Source: Pseudarthrobacter cellobiosi
Lineage (GTDB): Bacteria > Actinomycetota > Actinomycetes > Actinomycetales > Micrococcaceae
DNA length: 64,000 nt
Assembly: GCF_023913755.1 (NCBI RefSeq)
Contig: NZ_JAMXBJ010000037.1
Coordinates: 41,049-105,048 of the forward strand
Direction of reading: 5' to 3'
Numbering within the stretch: the stretch's first letter is position 1; every line of letters begins with the position of its first letter. Under the pieces are notes generated by a model that was not told the DNA's origin, searched no databases, and was given only the letters and a program-made list of their open reading frames with translations. Made by a program: the position numbers and the translations under genes. Shown here piece after piece: positions 28,655 to 38,195 of this stretch.

Positions 28655-29326
28655 ATGTTGACCCGCAGACTCCTCCAGCTCTTTACCGGCCTCGCCATGT
28701 ACGGCATCTCCCTGGCCATGTTCATCCGAGCCGGACTTGGACTGGACCCGTGGGATGTGTTCCATCAGGGGGTGGCCGGCAGGACGGGACTGAGCATCGG
28801 CGTGGTGGTCATCATTGTGAGTTTCCTGGTGCTGCTCCTCTGGATCCCGCTCCGGCAGTGGCCAGGGTTCGGCACACTCTGCAACGCCGTGCTGGTGGGC
28901 GTCTTCGCAGACATCGGCCTGGCCTTGATCCCCGCGTTCTCGCATCTGGGCGGCCAGATCGGCATGCTTGCAGGCGCCGTGCTGCTGAACGGCATCGCGT
29001 CCGCCTGCTACATCGGCGCACGGTTCGGTCCGGGCGCCAGGGATGGCCTGATGACCGGGCTGGCACGGCGCACCGGCTGGTCCGTGCGGGTCTCGCGCAC
29101 CCTGATCGAAGTGGTGGTGCTGGGAGTCGGCTGGCTGCTGGGCGGTTCCGTGGGCGTGGGCACGGTGGTCTACGCCCTCGCCATCGGGCCGCTGGTCCAG
29201 CTGTTGATGCCGTGGTTCATGGTGCCCGCAGCGCTTCCAGCCGAACCTGCAGCCCTCGAGCAGGACGCTGCCGAGTTGGACACCGGCGAGCCGGTCGCCG
29301 TCGAACGCGTGGCCAGGACTTCCTAG
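28655..29326 (+). CDS. YczE/YyaS/YitT-family membrane protein
   Basis: About 223 residues with five membrane segments. Typical opening RLLQLFTGLAMYGISLAMFI, then GLGLDPWDVFHQGVA and GARFGPGARDGLMTGLARRT, which are YczE hallmarks. An acidic Ala/Glu-rich cytosolic tail of about 35 residues follows the last helix. ATG 28655 is preferred to an in-frame TTG at 28646. Function is unknown; it is the constant partner of MocR regulators in this group. Confidence 0.88.
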   Translation: MLTRRLLQLFTGLAMYGISLAMFIRAGLGLDPWDVFHQGVAGRTGLSIGVVVIIVSFLVLLLWIPLRQWPGFGTLCNAVLVGVFADIGLALIPAFSHLGGQIGMLAGAVLLNGIASACYIGARFGPGARDGLMTGLARRTGWSVRVSRTLIEVVVLGVGWLLGGSVGVGTVVYALAIGPLVQLLMPWFMVPAALPAEPAALEQDAAELDTGEPVAVERVARTS

Positions 29327-29356
29327 AACCGCCCAGGACCGCCTAGGACACGACGC

Positions 29357-30202
29357 TTAGGGCACCATTGGCTGGCACTGCGGGCAGAAGTAGATGTCCC
29401 GTTCTTCCTCGCCGTTGGGTTTGCCCAGCACGCCGCGGCGGATGGGGGTCCGGCATTTCAGGCACGGCTGGTGTTCGCGCCGGTAAACCCAGTAGCCCGG
29501 ACGGCCCGCCATCCGTCCGACGGGCATGCCGCGCGGATTGAGGACGGTCGCCCGGCGTCCCGGGCCGAGGTTGGCTTCGAGCAGCCGCTTGGCATCCGTC
29601 ATCAGGGTCCGGAGGTCGTGGACAGCCGAAACCGGTGTGGCCGGGTGCACACCGGACAGGAAGCAGGATTCGCAGCGGTAGATGCTGCCGATGCCCGCCA
29701 GGTTGCGCTGGTCCAGCAGGGCGACGCCGATGGGCACGTCGGGTGCCGCCCGGATCCGCTGCTCTGCTTCGGCCACGTCCCAGCCCGGACCCAGCAGGTC
29801 CGGGCCCAGGTGGCCCACGATGGTGTCCTCGTCCGCGGTGCGGACCACTTCCACGATGCCCAGTGAAAATCCGACGGCGTCCGCTGCCGCCGTGCGCAGA
29901 ACGCACCGGGCGGTGAATCCCGGCTTCCGCCAGCGTCCACCCGGCGGATAAACCTGCCAGGTGCCCTCCATCTTCAGGTGCGAATGGATGGTGAGTTTCC
30001 GCTCGTCCGGTCCATTCCCGTCCGGTCCCACCACGCGCATCAGGAGGTGCTTGCCCCGGGGGACCACCTCCGCCACGGTCCAGCCGGCCAGGTTGAGCGT
30101 GGCGAACCTCGGCACGCGGAAGTCCGAGGCGGTGAGCGTCTGCCCAGCCAAGGCCTTGTGCAGTTCGGCGGCGGCCCGCCAGACGGAGTCGCCCTCAGGC
30201 AC
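29357..30202 (-). CDS. Fpg/Nei-family DNA glycosylase (Nei2-type)
   Basis: 281 residues. It starts (M)PEGDSVWRAAAELHKALAG: the Pro2/Glu3 pair is the catalytic N-terminus of the Fpg/Nei superfamily. H2TH region LLDQRNLAGIGSIYRCESCF, and a C-terminal zinc finger with CLKC and CPQC. It excises oxidised bases and nicks DNA. GTG 30202 overlaps the lhr stop by 8 bp. The lhr-nei2 pairing is known from mycobacteria and suggests joint DNA repair. Confidence 0.92.
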   Translation of the reverse strand: MPEGDSVWRAAAELHKALAGQTLTASDFRVPRFATLNLAGWTVAEVVPRGKHLLMRVVGPDGNGPDERKLTIHSHLKMEGTWQVYPPGGRWRKPGFTARCVLRTAAADAVGFSLGIVEVVRTADEDTIVGHLGPDLLGPGWDVAEAEQRIRAAPDVPIGVALLDQRNLAGIGSIYRCESCFLSGVHPATPVSAVHDLRTLMTDAKRLLEANLGPGRRATVLNPRGMPVGRMAGRPGYWVYRREHQPCLKCRTPIRRGVLGKPNGEEERDIYFCPQCQPMVP

Positions 30203-33200
30203 GGATCCTCAGACCCTTGGGCGTTGAGTATGCCCCGGCGGCGGCGAGTGCGGCCGCCACCGGGGTGTCCAGGATGCCGTGACCGTTGACCTTTTCCATG
30301 ATGAGCTTGTCCACCGCGCCCCGGGTGACCACACCTACCAAGGCTGCCCCCGCGGCGGACAGCACGGCCGCGTCCTCGCTGAAGGACAGCAGCGTTTTAC
30401 CGCCCCGTTCCACGTAGAGGACCAGGGCGCCGTCCACCATAACCACCAGCGCGCCGGCTTTCCGCCCAGGCCGGTGCCCCGTCCCGGCATCCTCGTTGAG
30501 GGCCGGCCACGGCAGCGCCGCGCCGTAGGGGTTGGCGGGATCCGTGGCCGCAAGGGCTAGCGCCATCGGCTCGGGCTTGGCCAGTTGGGTGTCCTCGGAA
30601 TAGGAGCGGAGCCGGTCCACGGTTGCGGGGACAGCGAACTGTGCGGCCCCGAGGTGCTCGATGAAGTACCCGCGACGGCAGCGTCCGGCCTCTTCCAGCC
30701 TGGCCAGCACCTTGTACATCAGGCCGAACCCGCCCAGAATCTGCTCCGCCATGACCGATCCCCGGGTCACCACGCCATACCTGTCCAACAACAGTTCAGC
30801 CGTGGCACGGGCGTGGATGGTGGCGTCCAGCTCGGGCGAGGGCAGGGCAGACCAACGCCCCGCGGCCAGCGGGGTTGTTGCCACAGTGCCCGACAATGAG
30901 CCGTACCGTCCGCCGCCCAGCGCAGGGGAGCCCAGCGCAGGGGAGCCTAGTCCAGAGGAGCCCAACCTGGGCGATCCCAGGAGGCCGGTGCCGTGCGAGC
31001 GACCGAGCCTGCTCAGCCTGGGGGCACGGGCGCGGGGCGGGCGGGCCACCTGGCGATGCGCCGTGTGACCGCTGGCGATGAGGGCACGGACCGGGGCGAA
31101 GGTGTCGCCGGTGATACGGCCCGCCCACGCCAGATCCCACAGCGCGGACACCACTTCCTGGTCGCTGAGCACCGAGTCCATGCCACCGGCCACGTCCTTC
31201 AGCTGGCGGAAGAAGTAACCGCCGCCGTTGTTCCTCAGGTGGTCAAGCAGGCGTTGCTGCGCGTCACCGGGTTCGTATTCGAGGGCGGGATTCAGCGTCA
31301 GTTCGGCGGAATCGGCCAGGTGGAGGCTGACCCAGCCGTCGTTTCCAGGCAGCGCTCCCGCCCCGGACCAGAGTACCTCGCCGGCGGCCATGAGCTCGTC
31401 GAGCATGGCGGGCTGGTAGTTCGAAACCCTGCTGGCCAGGACCAGCGGCTCCCACGCCGAAGCCGGTACCGGCACGCCGGAAAGCTGGTCGATCGCGGTG
31501 ACAATACCGTCCAACCCCCGCAGGGACGGCTGCCCGCGCCCGGCTCCCGGAGTGCGGACATGCTGCCAGGCCGGCAGGAAGCGCCCATAGGCGGCGGCGT
31601 CCACCGGTTCCACTTCGGCGCGCAGGGCTGCGAGCGAACGACGCCGGAGCTTGCGTAGCACTTCGGCGTCGCACCATTCGCTGGTGGTAGGAGCGGGAAG
31701 GTGCGTCTGCGTGGATTCTGTCGGAAGCGGCTGAGCCGTTTGGACATCCTCAACCGGTGTGTCGTCCGATGGCCCATAGCTGGCCGCCCGTTCCGGCGGG
31801 GCGGCGTGCGGCCGGAACTCGCCTTCCACCACCCGGCCGTCCGCGGCGAGCCGTTTCAATGCGGTGCTGACCACGGCGACGCCAAGCCCCAACCGGGCCG
31901 CGGCTTCCGTCGACGTGAAGGGTCCGTGCGTACGCGCGTACCGGGAAACCAGGTCGCCCAAGGGCTCTGCCACCGGTTCGATGAAGGCCAGGGGAACGCC
32001 CATGGGCAGCGGAACGCCGATGGCATCACGCAGCCGGGCGGCATCCTCGACGGCGGCGTAGCGCTCGGCCCCGCCGATGTTGACTCTTATGGCCCGGTTG
32101 GCCCGCAGCAGTGCGCTCAGGTGCGTCGTGGCCAGCGGAGTGTCGGCATACGGGGTTTCGACAGGCTCAACCACCGGAGTTTCGACCGGCTCAACCACCG
32201 GAGTTTCGACGGGCTCAACCACCACCGCAGGCTCCACCCCCGGCGCAGCCTCCAGACGGGCGGCGACCTCTTCCGGCGTCAGCGGACCCAGCAACCTGAG
32301 CAGATCGGCAACGCCTTCCATGCCCCTGGCCCGGCGGTCCGGCGCAAGGCGCTGGAGTTCAAGCTCGGTGGCCTCGATGACCTTGGCGTCCAGCAGTTCG
32401 CGGAGCTCAACGCGGCCGAGCAGCTCGTTCAGGAGCGTCGAGTCCAGGGCCAGGGCTGCGGCCCGGCGCTCGGCCAGGGGTGAGTCCCCTTCATACAGGA
32501 ACTGGGCCACATACCCGAACAGCAGGGACTTGGCGAACGGCGACGGCTGCTGCGTGGTGGTCTGCACGATCCTGAGTTCGCGTCGTTCCACCGAGGCCGC
32601 AATGTCCTTCAGGGCCGGAAGGTCGTACACGTCCTGCAGGCATTCGCGGACAGTCTCCAGCACGATGGGGAACGTGGGATACTTTCGCGCGACGTCGAGC
32701 AGCTGCGCCGACCGCTGGCGCTGTTGCCAGAGCGGCTGCCGCTTCCCGGGGGTTTGCCGGGGAAGCAGCAAGGCACGCGCGGCACACTCCCGGAAACGCG
32801 AGGCAAACAGCGCGCTCCCGCCCACCTCGGCGGTGACAATTTGCTCCAGCTCTTCGGGATCAAACAGGAACAGCTCGGCGCCGGGCGGCTCGTCCTCCAT
32901 CATGGGGACCCGCAGCACGATGCCGTCGTCCGCGGCCATGGCCGACCCGTCCAGGCCGTACCGCTGGTGTAGGCGCTGCCCGACGGCGAGTGCCCAGGGA
33001 GCGTGCACCGGCATCCCGAACGGGCTGTGCAGGATCACCCGCCAGTCGCCCAGTTCGTCATGGAAGCGTTCCACCACCAGCGTGGTGTCGCAGGGGACCA
33101 CTTCGGTGGCAAGCTTCTGTTCGCTGATGTACTGGATCAGGTTGTTGGCGGCGAATTCATCCAGCCCGCTGGCCTTGCAGCGTTCGGTGGCAGGGCCGAC

Positions 33201-35315
33201 GTCGGACGCGGACAGCTCACGCACGAAGGCGCCCAGCGCACGGCCCAGGTCAACGGGCCGCCCCAGCGAGTCACCTTTCCAGAAGGGAAGTTTGCCGGGC
33301 TGGCCGAACGCGGGGGAGACCAGGACGCGGTCATGGGTGATGTCCTCGATCTTCCAGCTGGTGGCGCCCAGCGCAAATATGTCACCCACCCGGGACTCAT
33401 AGACCATCTCCTCGTCCAGCTCGCCCACGCGGCGGCCGCCCTTTGCCGGTGACGCGGCGGGTTTGCCGTCCGCGCCCGGCGCGCCGGAGCCTTCCACCTC
33501 GGTGCCGATGATGTAGACGCCGAAGAGGCCGCGGTCCGGGATGGTGCCGCCGGACGTCACGGCAAGCCGTTGGGCGCCGGGCCTGCCTTCGATGGTGCCG
33601 GCGTTCCGGTCCCAGATGATCCGGGGCCGCAGTTCCGCGAATTCATCGGATGGATACCGGCCGGCCAGCAGGTCAAGGGTTGCCTCGTACGCTGACCGGG
33701 GGAGGGACGCGAACGGGGCGGACCGCCGGACAGTGGCGAACCATTCCTCCACATCGATGCTGCCCAGGGCGGTGGCCGCGACGGTCTGCTGTGCCAGGAT
33801 GTCCAACGGATTGGCCGGAACAAAGAGCCGCTCGATCTTCCCTTCGAGCATCCGCTCCACAGTGATGGCAGTGTGCACCAGGTCTGCGCGGTGCTTGGGA
33901 AACAGCACTCCCTGCGAAATTTCCCCCACCTGGTGTCCGGCACGGCCCACACGTTGGAGCCCGCTGGCCACCGACGGCGGTGATTCCACCTGCACCACGA
34001 GGTCCACAGCGCCCATGTCGATGCCGAGTTCCAGGGACGAAGTGGCCACGACGCAGCGCAGCCGGCCGGACTTGAGATCGTCCTCAATGAGTGCCCGTTG
34101 GTCCTTGGAAACGGAGCCGTGGTGGGCGCGGGCCAACAAAGGATCGGCTCCCCACGTGCTGCCGGCCTGCGCCATCATGTGGGCCGGCGTCGCCGTGGAA
34201 GCGGGAGTGGAGGCAGGACTAAAAGCAGGACTGAATGCAGGGGCGCCGGACGGAAAACGTGGATCTGCGGCACCAGCGTCAGGCGAGTCCCAGCCGCCGC
34301 CGACCGCGATCAGTTGCCGTTCGGCGTAGATCTCGTTGAGCCGCGCCGTGAGCCGTTCAGCCAGGCGACGGGAATTGGCGAAGACGATGGTGGACTGGTT
34401 GGCCAGCACCAGGTCAACGATCTTTTCCTCCACATGGGGCCAGATCGACGCCTGGGGCTGCAGCCCTGAGGCGGGACCGGAGTCAAAGGCGCCGGCGGCA
34501 CCCGGGAGGTCGGACATGTCCTCCACCGGGACGGACACGGTGAGGTCCCAGTTTTTGCGCGACGGCGGCGCCACGATTTCCACCGGCGCGGCTCCGGCCA
34601 GGAACTGGGCCACCAGCTCGCGCGGCTCCACCGTGGCGGAGAGCCCGATCCGCTGGGCGGGCTTGGACAGCAGCGCATCCAGCCGTTCCAGGGAGACCGC
34701 CAGGTGCGCGCCACGCTTGGTTCCGGCGACGGCATGGACCTCGTCAACGATGATGGTGTCCACCTCGGTGAGGGTCTCGCGCGCCTTGGAGGTGAGCATC
34801 AGGAACAGCGATTCCGGCGTGGTGATGAGGATGTCCGGCGGGTTGCTGAGCAGCGCGCGACGGTCCGCCGTCGTGGTGTCACCGGACCGGACCCCCACGG
34901 TGATCAGGGGCGCCGGCAGCCCCAGCCGCTTGGCAGTCTGGGTGATTCCGATCAGCGGCGAGCGGAGGTTGCGTTCCACATCCACGCCGAGGGCTTTCAG
35001 CGGCGAGATGTACAGGACGCGGGTCTTGCGTTTGGGCGGGCGGGGGCGTCGTCCTTTGGCCTGCCCTTTCTCCGGCACAGCATCCACGCCCGGCAATACA
35101 GGGTCACCCAGTTCCGGACCAGGGGAAGGAGCCTCAACAAGCAATCGATCCAAAGCCCAGAGGAACGCCGCGAGCGTCTTGCCCGATCCGGTGGGCGCCA
35201 CCACCAGTGCGTGCGAGCCGGACGAGATGGCGTTCCAGGCGCCGGTCTGGGCAGGGGTGGGCTCCGCAAAGGCGCCCAGGAACCAGTCCCGCGTGGGCCG
35301 GCTGAAACGGCCCAT
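30195..35315 (-). CDS. lhr: Lhr-type large ATP-dependent helicase
   Basis: About 1706 residues. Superfamily 2 core at the N-terminus: Walker A VAPTGSGKTLAAFLWALD, DEVH box IIVDEVHAVAGTKRGAH, LSATVEPRELVAQF, SSLELGIDMGAVDLVVQVE and QRVGRAGH. A winged helix and the Lhr-core/CTD follow. Lhr unwinds RNA:DNA hybrids in repair. A run of three 8-residue repeats (VVEPVETP) at about residues 1030-1055 lies in a linker and is encoded by 24-bp tandem repeats. The start at ATG 35315 has AAGAGGA upstream and matches the family N-terminus (RPTRDWFLGAFAEPTPAQ); upstream in-frame sequence would run into the next gene region. Confidence 0.93.
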   Translation of the reverse strand: MGRFSRPTRDWFLGAFAEPTPAQTGAWNAISSGSHALVVAPTGSGKTLAAFLWALDRLLVEAPSPGPELGDPVLPGVDAVPEKGQAKGRRPRPPKRKTRVLYISPLKALGVDVERNLRSPLIGITQTAKRLGLPAPLITVGVRSGDTTTADRRALLSNPPDILITTPESLFLMLTSKARETLTEVDTIIVDEVHAVAGTKRGAHLAVSLERLDALLSKPAQRIGLSATVEPRELVAQFLAGAAPVEIVAPPSRKNWDLTVSVPVEDMSDLPGAAGAFDSGPASGLQPQASIWPHVEEKIVDLVLANQSTIVFANSRRLAERLTARLNEIYAERQLIAVGGGWDSPDAGAADPRFPSGAPAFSPAFSPASTPASTATPAHMMAQAGSTWGADPLLARAHHGSVSKDQRALIEDDLKSGRLRCVVATSSLELGIDMGAVDLVVQVESPPSVASGLQRVGRAGHQVGEISQGVLFPKHRADLVHTAITVERMLEGKIERLFVPANPLDILAQQTVAATALGSIDVEEWFATVRRSAPFASLPRSAYEATLDLLAGRYPSDEFAELRPRIIWDRNAGTIEGRPGAQRLAVTSGGTIPDRGLFGVYIIGTEVEGSGAPGADGKPAASPAKGGRRVGELDEEMVYESRVGDIFALGATSWKIEDITHDRVLVSPAFGQPGKLPFWKGDSLGRPVDLGRALGAFVRELSASDVGPATERCKASGLDEFAANNLIQYISEQKLATEVVPCDTTLVVERFHDELGDWRVILHSPFGMPVHAPWALAVGQRLHQRYGLDGSAMAADDGIVLRVPMMEDEPPGAELFLFDPEELEQIVTAEVGGSALFASRFRECAARALLLPRQTPGKRQPLWQQRQRSAQLLDVARKYPTFPIVLETVRECLQDVYDLPALKDIAASVERRELRIVQTTTQQPSPFAKSLLFGYVAQFLYEGDSPLAERRAAALALDSTLLNELLGRVELRELLDAKVIEATELELQRLAPDRRARGMEGVADLLRLLGPLTPEEVAARLEAAPGVEPAVVVEPVETPVVEPVETPVVEPVETPYADTPLATTHLSALLRANRAIRVNIGGAERYAAVEDAARLRDAIGVPLPMGVPLAFIEPVAEPLGDLVSRYARTHGPFTSTEAAARLGLGVAVVSTALKRLAADGRVVEGEFRPHAAPPERAASYGPSDDTPVEDVQTAQPLPTESTQTHLPAPTTSEWCDAEVLRKLRRRSLAALRAEVEPVDAAAYGRFLPAWQHVRTPGAGRGQPSLRGLDGIVTAIDQLSGVPVPASAWEPLVLASRVSNYQPAMLDELMAAGEVLWSGAGALPGNDGWVSLHLADSAELTLNPALEYEPGDAQQRLLDHLRNNGGGYFFRQLKDVAGGMDSVLSDQEVVSALWDLAWAGRITGDTFAPVRALIASGHTAHRQVARPPRARAPRLSRLGRSHGTGLLGSPRLGSSGLGSPALGSPALGGGRYGSLSGTVATTPLAAGRWSALPSPELDATIHARATAELLLDRYGVVTRGSVMAEQILGGFGLMYKVLARLEEAGRCRRGYFIEHLGAAQFAVPATVDRLRSYSEDTQLAKPEPMALALAATDPANPYGAALPWPALNEDAGTGHRPGRKAGALVVMVDGALVLYVERGGKTLLSFSEDAAVLSAAGAALVGVVTRGAVDKLIMEKVNGHGILDTPVAAALAAAGAYSTPKGLRIRA
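32155..32223. repeat. 24-bp tandem repeat inside lhr
   Basis: Three near-identical units (32155-32178, 32179-32202, 32203-32223) of gtttcgacNggctcaaccac + cgga. On the gene strand they encode VVEPVETP repeats. A related piece occurs at about 35711-35745 in the FAD/Rieske gene. Similar sequences are spread through actinobacterial genomes, from general knowledge. Confidence 0.75.
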
Positions 35316-35437
35316 GGGTTCCTCTTTGCGCCCGGCCGGGCGGGCTGCGTGGCCCGCTTCCGCTGGCTGATCCTCCTGCATTCCTCCATCATGCCCTACC
35401 CCACCGACAGTATGGCCGGCACCGCTGGAGGCGCGGA

Positions 35438-37003
35438 TCAACCCTGCTCGAGTCTCGGAAGATCCCTGGTGGCGGGTCCTTCGAGGAGCTTGCCGTCGGG
35501 GCTGAAGCGCGAGCCGTGGAGCGGGCAGTCCCAGGTCAGCTCGCTGTCGTTCCAGTGGACAATCCCGCCCAGATGTGTGCAGACGGCGGAGAGCCTGCAC
35601 GTGGTGCCGTCCACTGTGGAGACCGCCGCCGGCCGGGCGCCGTCGCGGTAAACCGTCGCGTCGCCGTCGGCCGGTACGGGACGTCCGGTGGGTGGGCCCG
35701 TCGACACGCCGGTTTCGGCGGGCTCAACGACAGGCTCAACCGCCGGCCTGCCAGTCACCGACTTGCCAACCGCCAGCTTCCCCCAGTCGGTGGCCAGCCG
35801 CGCAGCCACTCCCGCGTTGACGGCGACGGCGGTCATTGCCCCGCCCGGAGACGTCACGCGGTGATGGATCGTGTTGGCCCAGCGGAGGCTGCCGCCGAGG
35901 ATGTCCGCGGAGATGCCAAGGGCGGCGGCCACCGCGTTGGTCATGCCCCACTTGTTGTAACCGGTGCCGAAGAAGATGTGGCCTCGGCCCCGTGGCAGTT
36001 TGCCAAAGAAGGGCATGAGGTTGGTGGCCTGGTAGTCCTGGGCCGACCACGTGTGGGTGGTTACCGCACCCGGGAAGTGTCCGGTAGCCCAGTCCAAGAG
36101 GCCCGACAGATGGGATTTCTCCGATCCGGTCCGTCCCACCTGGTGCCCGTGCCCGCCCACCAGCAGGAACTTGCGGCCGTCAGCCTCATAGTCGCGTAGC
36201 GAATGGGTGGGTTCCTCGGCGGACAGGTACATTCCGGGTGGCGCGGTGACTCCGGCCGGCAGTTCCAGGGCCGCGGCGTAGGAACGCAGGGGCTTGAGTT
36301 TGGTGAAGTAAAGCCCGCGGTCCAGGACGGGGATTCCGGTGGCCAGCACAACGTTGTTGGCAGTGACGGTGCCCTGGTCCGTGTGGACCGCCAGCGGTCC
36401 GCTCCCGGAGACATTTCGCAGCCGGGCCCCGCCCACCACGCTCCCGCCGCGGGCGCGGACATCCCTGAGTAGGGCATCCAGGACGTCTATGGGATTGATC
36501 TGGGCCTGATCGGTCAGGAGTAGGGCGCCTTGGATGGGGAAGGGGAGGCGAGCATCACGCACGTACTCGACGTCCAGGCCGGCGGTGGTCGCTGCGCCGA
36601 GTTCCTCAAGCAGACGCTCGGTCCCTTGGGCGGTGGTGGCGTACGTGTAGGCATTCCGGCGCTGATACGGCACGTGGTGTTCGTCGAGATAGCGGAGCAG
36701 CCACGACTGCCCCTCCTGGTTGGCCTCAACGTAGGCCCCAACCTGCTTCTGCGCATACTGCCTGGCCAGGCCGGACAGGATGGTCCCCTGCAGCAGACTG
36801 ACTTTCGCCGTTGTGTTTCCGGTGGTCGCGGCCCCGGGAAACCTCGCCTCCAGGACCAGGACTCGCTGCCCCGAGCGCGCTAGCAGCAGCGCTGTGACCA
36901 GCCCCGTCAGCCCGGCCCCGGCCACCACGGTGTCGTAGCAGCTGCCTGCCTCGAATGTGTCAGTACTGAAGGATTGCCCGCGGTCCAACCAGAGCGACGT
37001 CAT
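35438..37003 (-). CDS. FAD-dependent oxidoreductase with C-terminal Rieske domain
   Basis: 521 residues. N-terminal FAD-binding motif VVAGAGLTGLVTALLLARSGQ (about 25-50), DAO-like catalytic domain to about residue 400, a linker containing VEPVVEPAE, then a Rieske domain with cluster ligands in CTHLG and CPLHGSRF (about 475-505). Such proteins are found as glycine-oxidase-like/Rieske fusions; substrate is unknown. The Pro/Thr-rich linker carries a relic of the same repeat seen in lhr. Confidence 0.88.
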   Translation of the reverse strand: MTSLWLDRGQSFSTDTFEAGSCYDTVVAGAGLTGLVTALLLARSGQRVLVLEARFPGAATTGNTTAKVSLLQGTILSGLARQYAQKQVGAYVEANQEGQSWLLRYLDEHHVPYQRRNAYTYATTAQGTERLLEELGAATTAGLDVEYVRDARLPFPIQGALLLTDQAQINPIDVLDALLRDVRARGGSVVGGARLRNVSGSGPLAVHTDQGTVTANNVVLATGIPVLDRGLYFTKLKPLRSYAAALELPAGVTAPPGMYLSAEEPTHSLRDYEADGRKFLLVGGHGHQVGRTGSEKSHLSGLLDWATGHFPGAVTTHTWSAQDYQATNLMPFFGKLPRGRGHIFFGTGYNKWGMTNAVAAALGISADILGGSLRWANTIHHRVTSPGGAMTAVAVNAGVAARLATDWGKLAVGKSVTGRPAVEPVVEPAETGVSTGPPTGRPVPADGDATVYRDGARPAAVSTVDGTTCRLSAVCTHLGGIVHWNDSELTWDCPLHGSRFSPDGKLLEGPATRDLPRLEQG

Positions 37004-37066
37004 GGAAGCTAAGTGTACTTATCAGCGTCTGTCAAGCCCAGAGCCCAGAGCGATGCGGATCATCTG

Positions 37067-37117
37067 TTGACGCCCGATGTGATGCACGCTACAGTTGACC
37101 GAAGTTATACGAATAAC
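37067..37117 (+). promoter_or_regulatory. Promoter and LacI-type operator of the fructan operon
   Basis: TTGACG (37067-37072), a 17-bp spacer, then TACAGT (37090-37095). The palindrome GTTATACGAATAAC (37104-37117) with a central CG, typical of LacI-family sites, sits at about the transcription start. Repression by steric block of initiation is the expected mode. Confidence 0.7.
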
Positions 37118-37151
37118 CCACAAAACCAACTGGCCCGAGGAGGTGCCCATT

Positions 37152-38195
37152 ATGGCTGGATCACGGCCAAAGTCAGGACCGACAATGCACGACGTCGCTG
37201 CTGCTGCCGGTGTTTCACAGGCCACCGTGTCATTGGTGCTGAATTCAGCCTCCGGGTCGCGTTTCTCCGAGGATACCCGCAAGCGCGTTCGGGACGCCGT
37301 GAACCGGCTCGGCTACCGCACTAACGCCCACGCTAAAGTCCTACGCGAGGGCGTGGCCGGCATGATCGGGTTCATCGGCGATTCCGTGGCCACCACTCCT
37401 TTTGCGGGCGCCATCATCGAAGGCGCGCAGCAGCGGGCCTGGGAGGACGGGCTCCTCCTGCTCTCGGTAAACACCGGCGGTGACAGGCAGCTCGAGGCTG
37501 CATCCTTGGATACCATGCTCTCTTATAAGGTTGCCGGCGTGGTCTACGCCGCCATGTATCACCGCCGGCTGGAAGTTCCGGAGGCCCTGGCGGGCGTCAG
37601 GTCCGTGGTGCTGAATTCGCAGGACCGGGCCGGTCTGGTCCCGAGCGTCGCCCCGGACGAGGTTAAAGGCGGGTACGCGGCCACGAGCCGGCTGCTCGAG
37701 GCGGGCCACACCAGGGTGGGGATGGTCAATATCGAAACCCTTGAAAGCGGCCTTCCTGCCGCCGTTGGCCGCTATGAGGGCTACTGCGCGGCACTTGAAG
37801 AAGCGGGGCTGGACGTTGATCCGTCACTGGTCCGTTTCGGTAAAGGCGGTGAGGAAGACGGCTACAAGTACACGCTGGAGCTTATGACCTCGAGCAACCC
37901 GCCCACCGCGATTTTCTGCGCGAATGACCGGGGCGCCTGGGGTGCCTACCAGGCCGTCTCGGACCTGCGCCTCTCGATCCCCGGGGACGTCTCGATCGTG
38001 GGATTTGATAATCAGGCGACGCTGGCGCCGTTTCTTCGCCCGGGATTGACCACTTTTGAATTGCCGTTCGTCGCCATGGGCCGGCGCGCGGTTGACCTGA
38101 TCCTCCAGGACGCGGAACCCGATGGCCGGGTCGAGCTGATGGACTGCCCTCTGATTGAACGGAATTCCGTGACTCACCCTAAGGAGATGCCATGA
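37152..38195 (+). CDS. LacI-family regulator of the fructan operon
   Basis: About 347 residues. The LacI HTH is at about 10-60: TMHDVAAAAGVSQATVSLVLN with the hinge helix NRLGYRTNAHAKVLREG, then a periplasmic-binding-protein-like effector domain ending in SIVGFDNQATLAPFLRPGLTT. ATG 37152 with GAGGAGGTG upstream is preferred over an upstream start. It overlaps the first permease gene (ATGA), so it is the first gene of the operon it probably controls, with autoregulation. Confidence 0.9.
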   Translation: MAGSRPKSGPTMHDVAAAAGVSQATVSLVLNSASGSRFSEDTRKRVRDAVNRLGYRTNAHAKVLREGVAGMIGFIGDSVATTPFAGAIIEGAQQRAWEDGLLLLSVNTGGDRQLEAASLDTMLSYKVAGVVYAAMYHRRLEVPEALAGVRSVVLNSQDRAGLVPSVAPDEVKGGYAATSRLLEAGHTRVGMVNIETLESGLPAAVGRYEGYCAALEEAGLDVDPSLVRFGKGGEEDGYKYTLELMTSSNPPTAIFCANDRGAWGAYQAVSDLRLSIPGDVSIVGFDNQATLAPFLRPGLTTFELPFVAMGRRAVDLILQDAEPDGRVELMDCPLIERNSVTHPKEMP

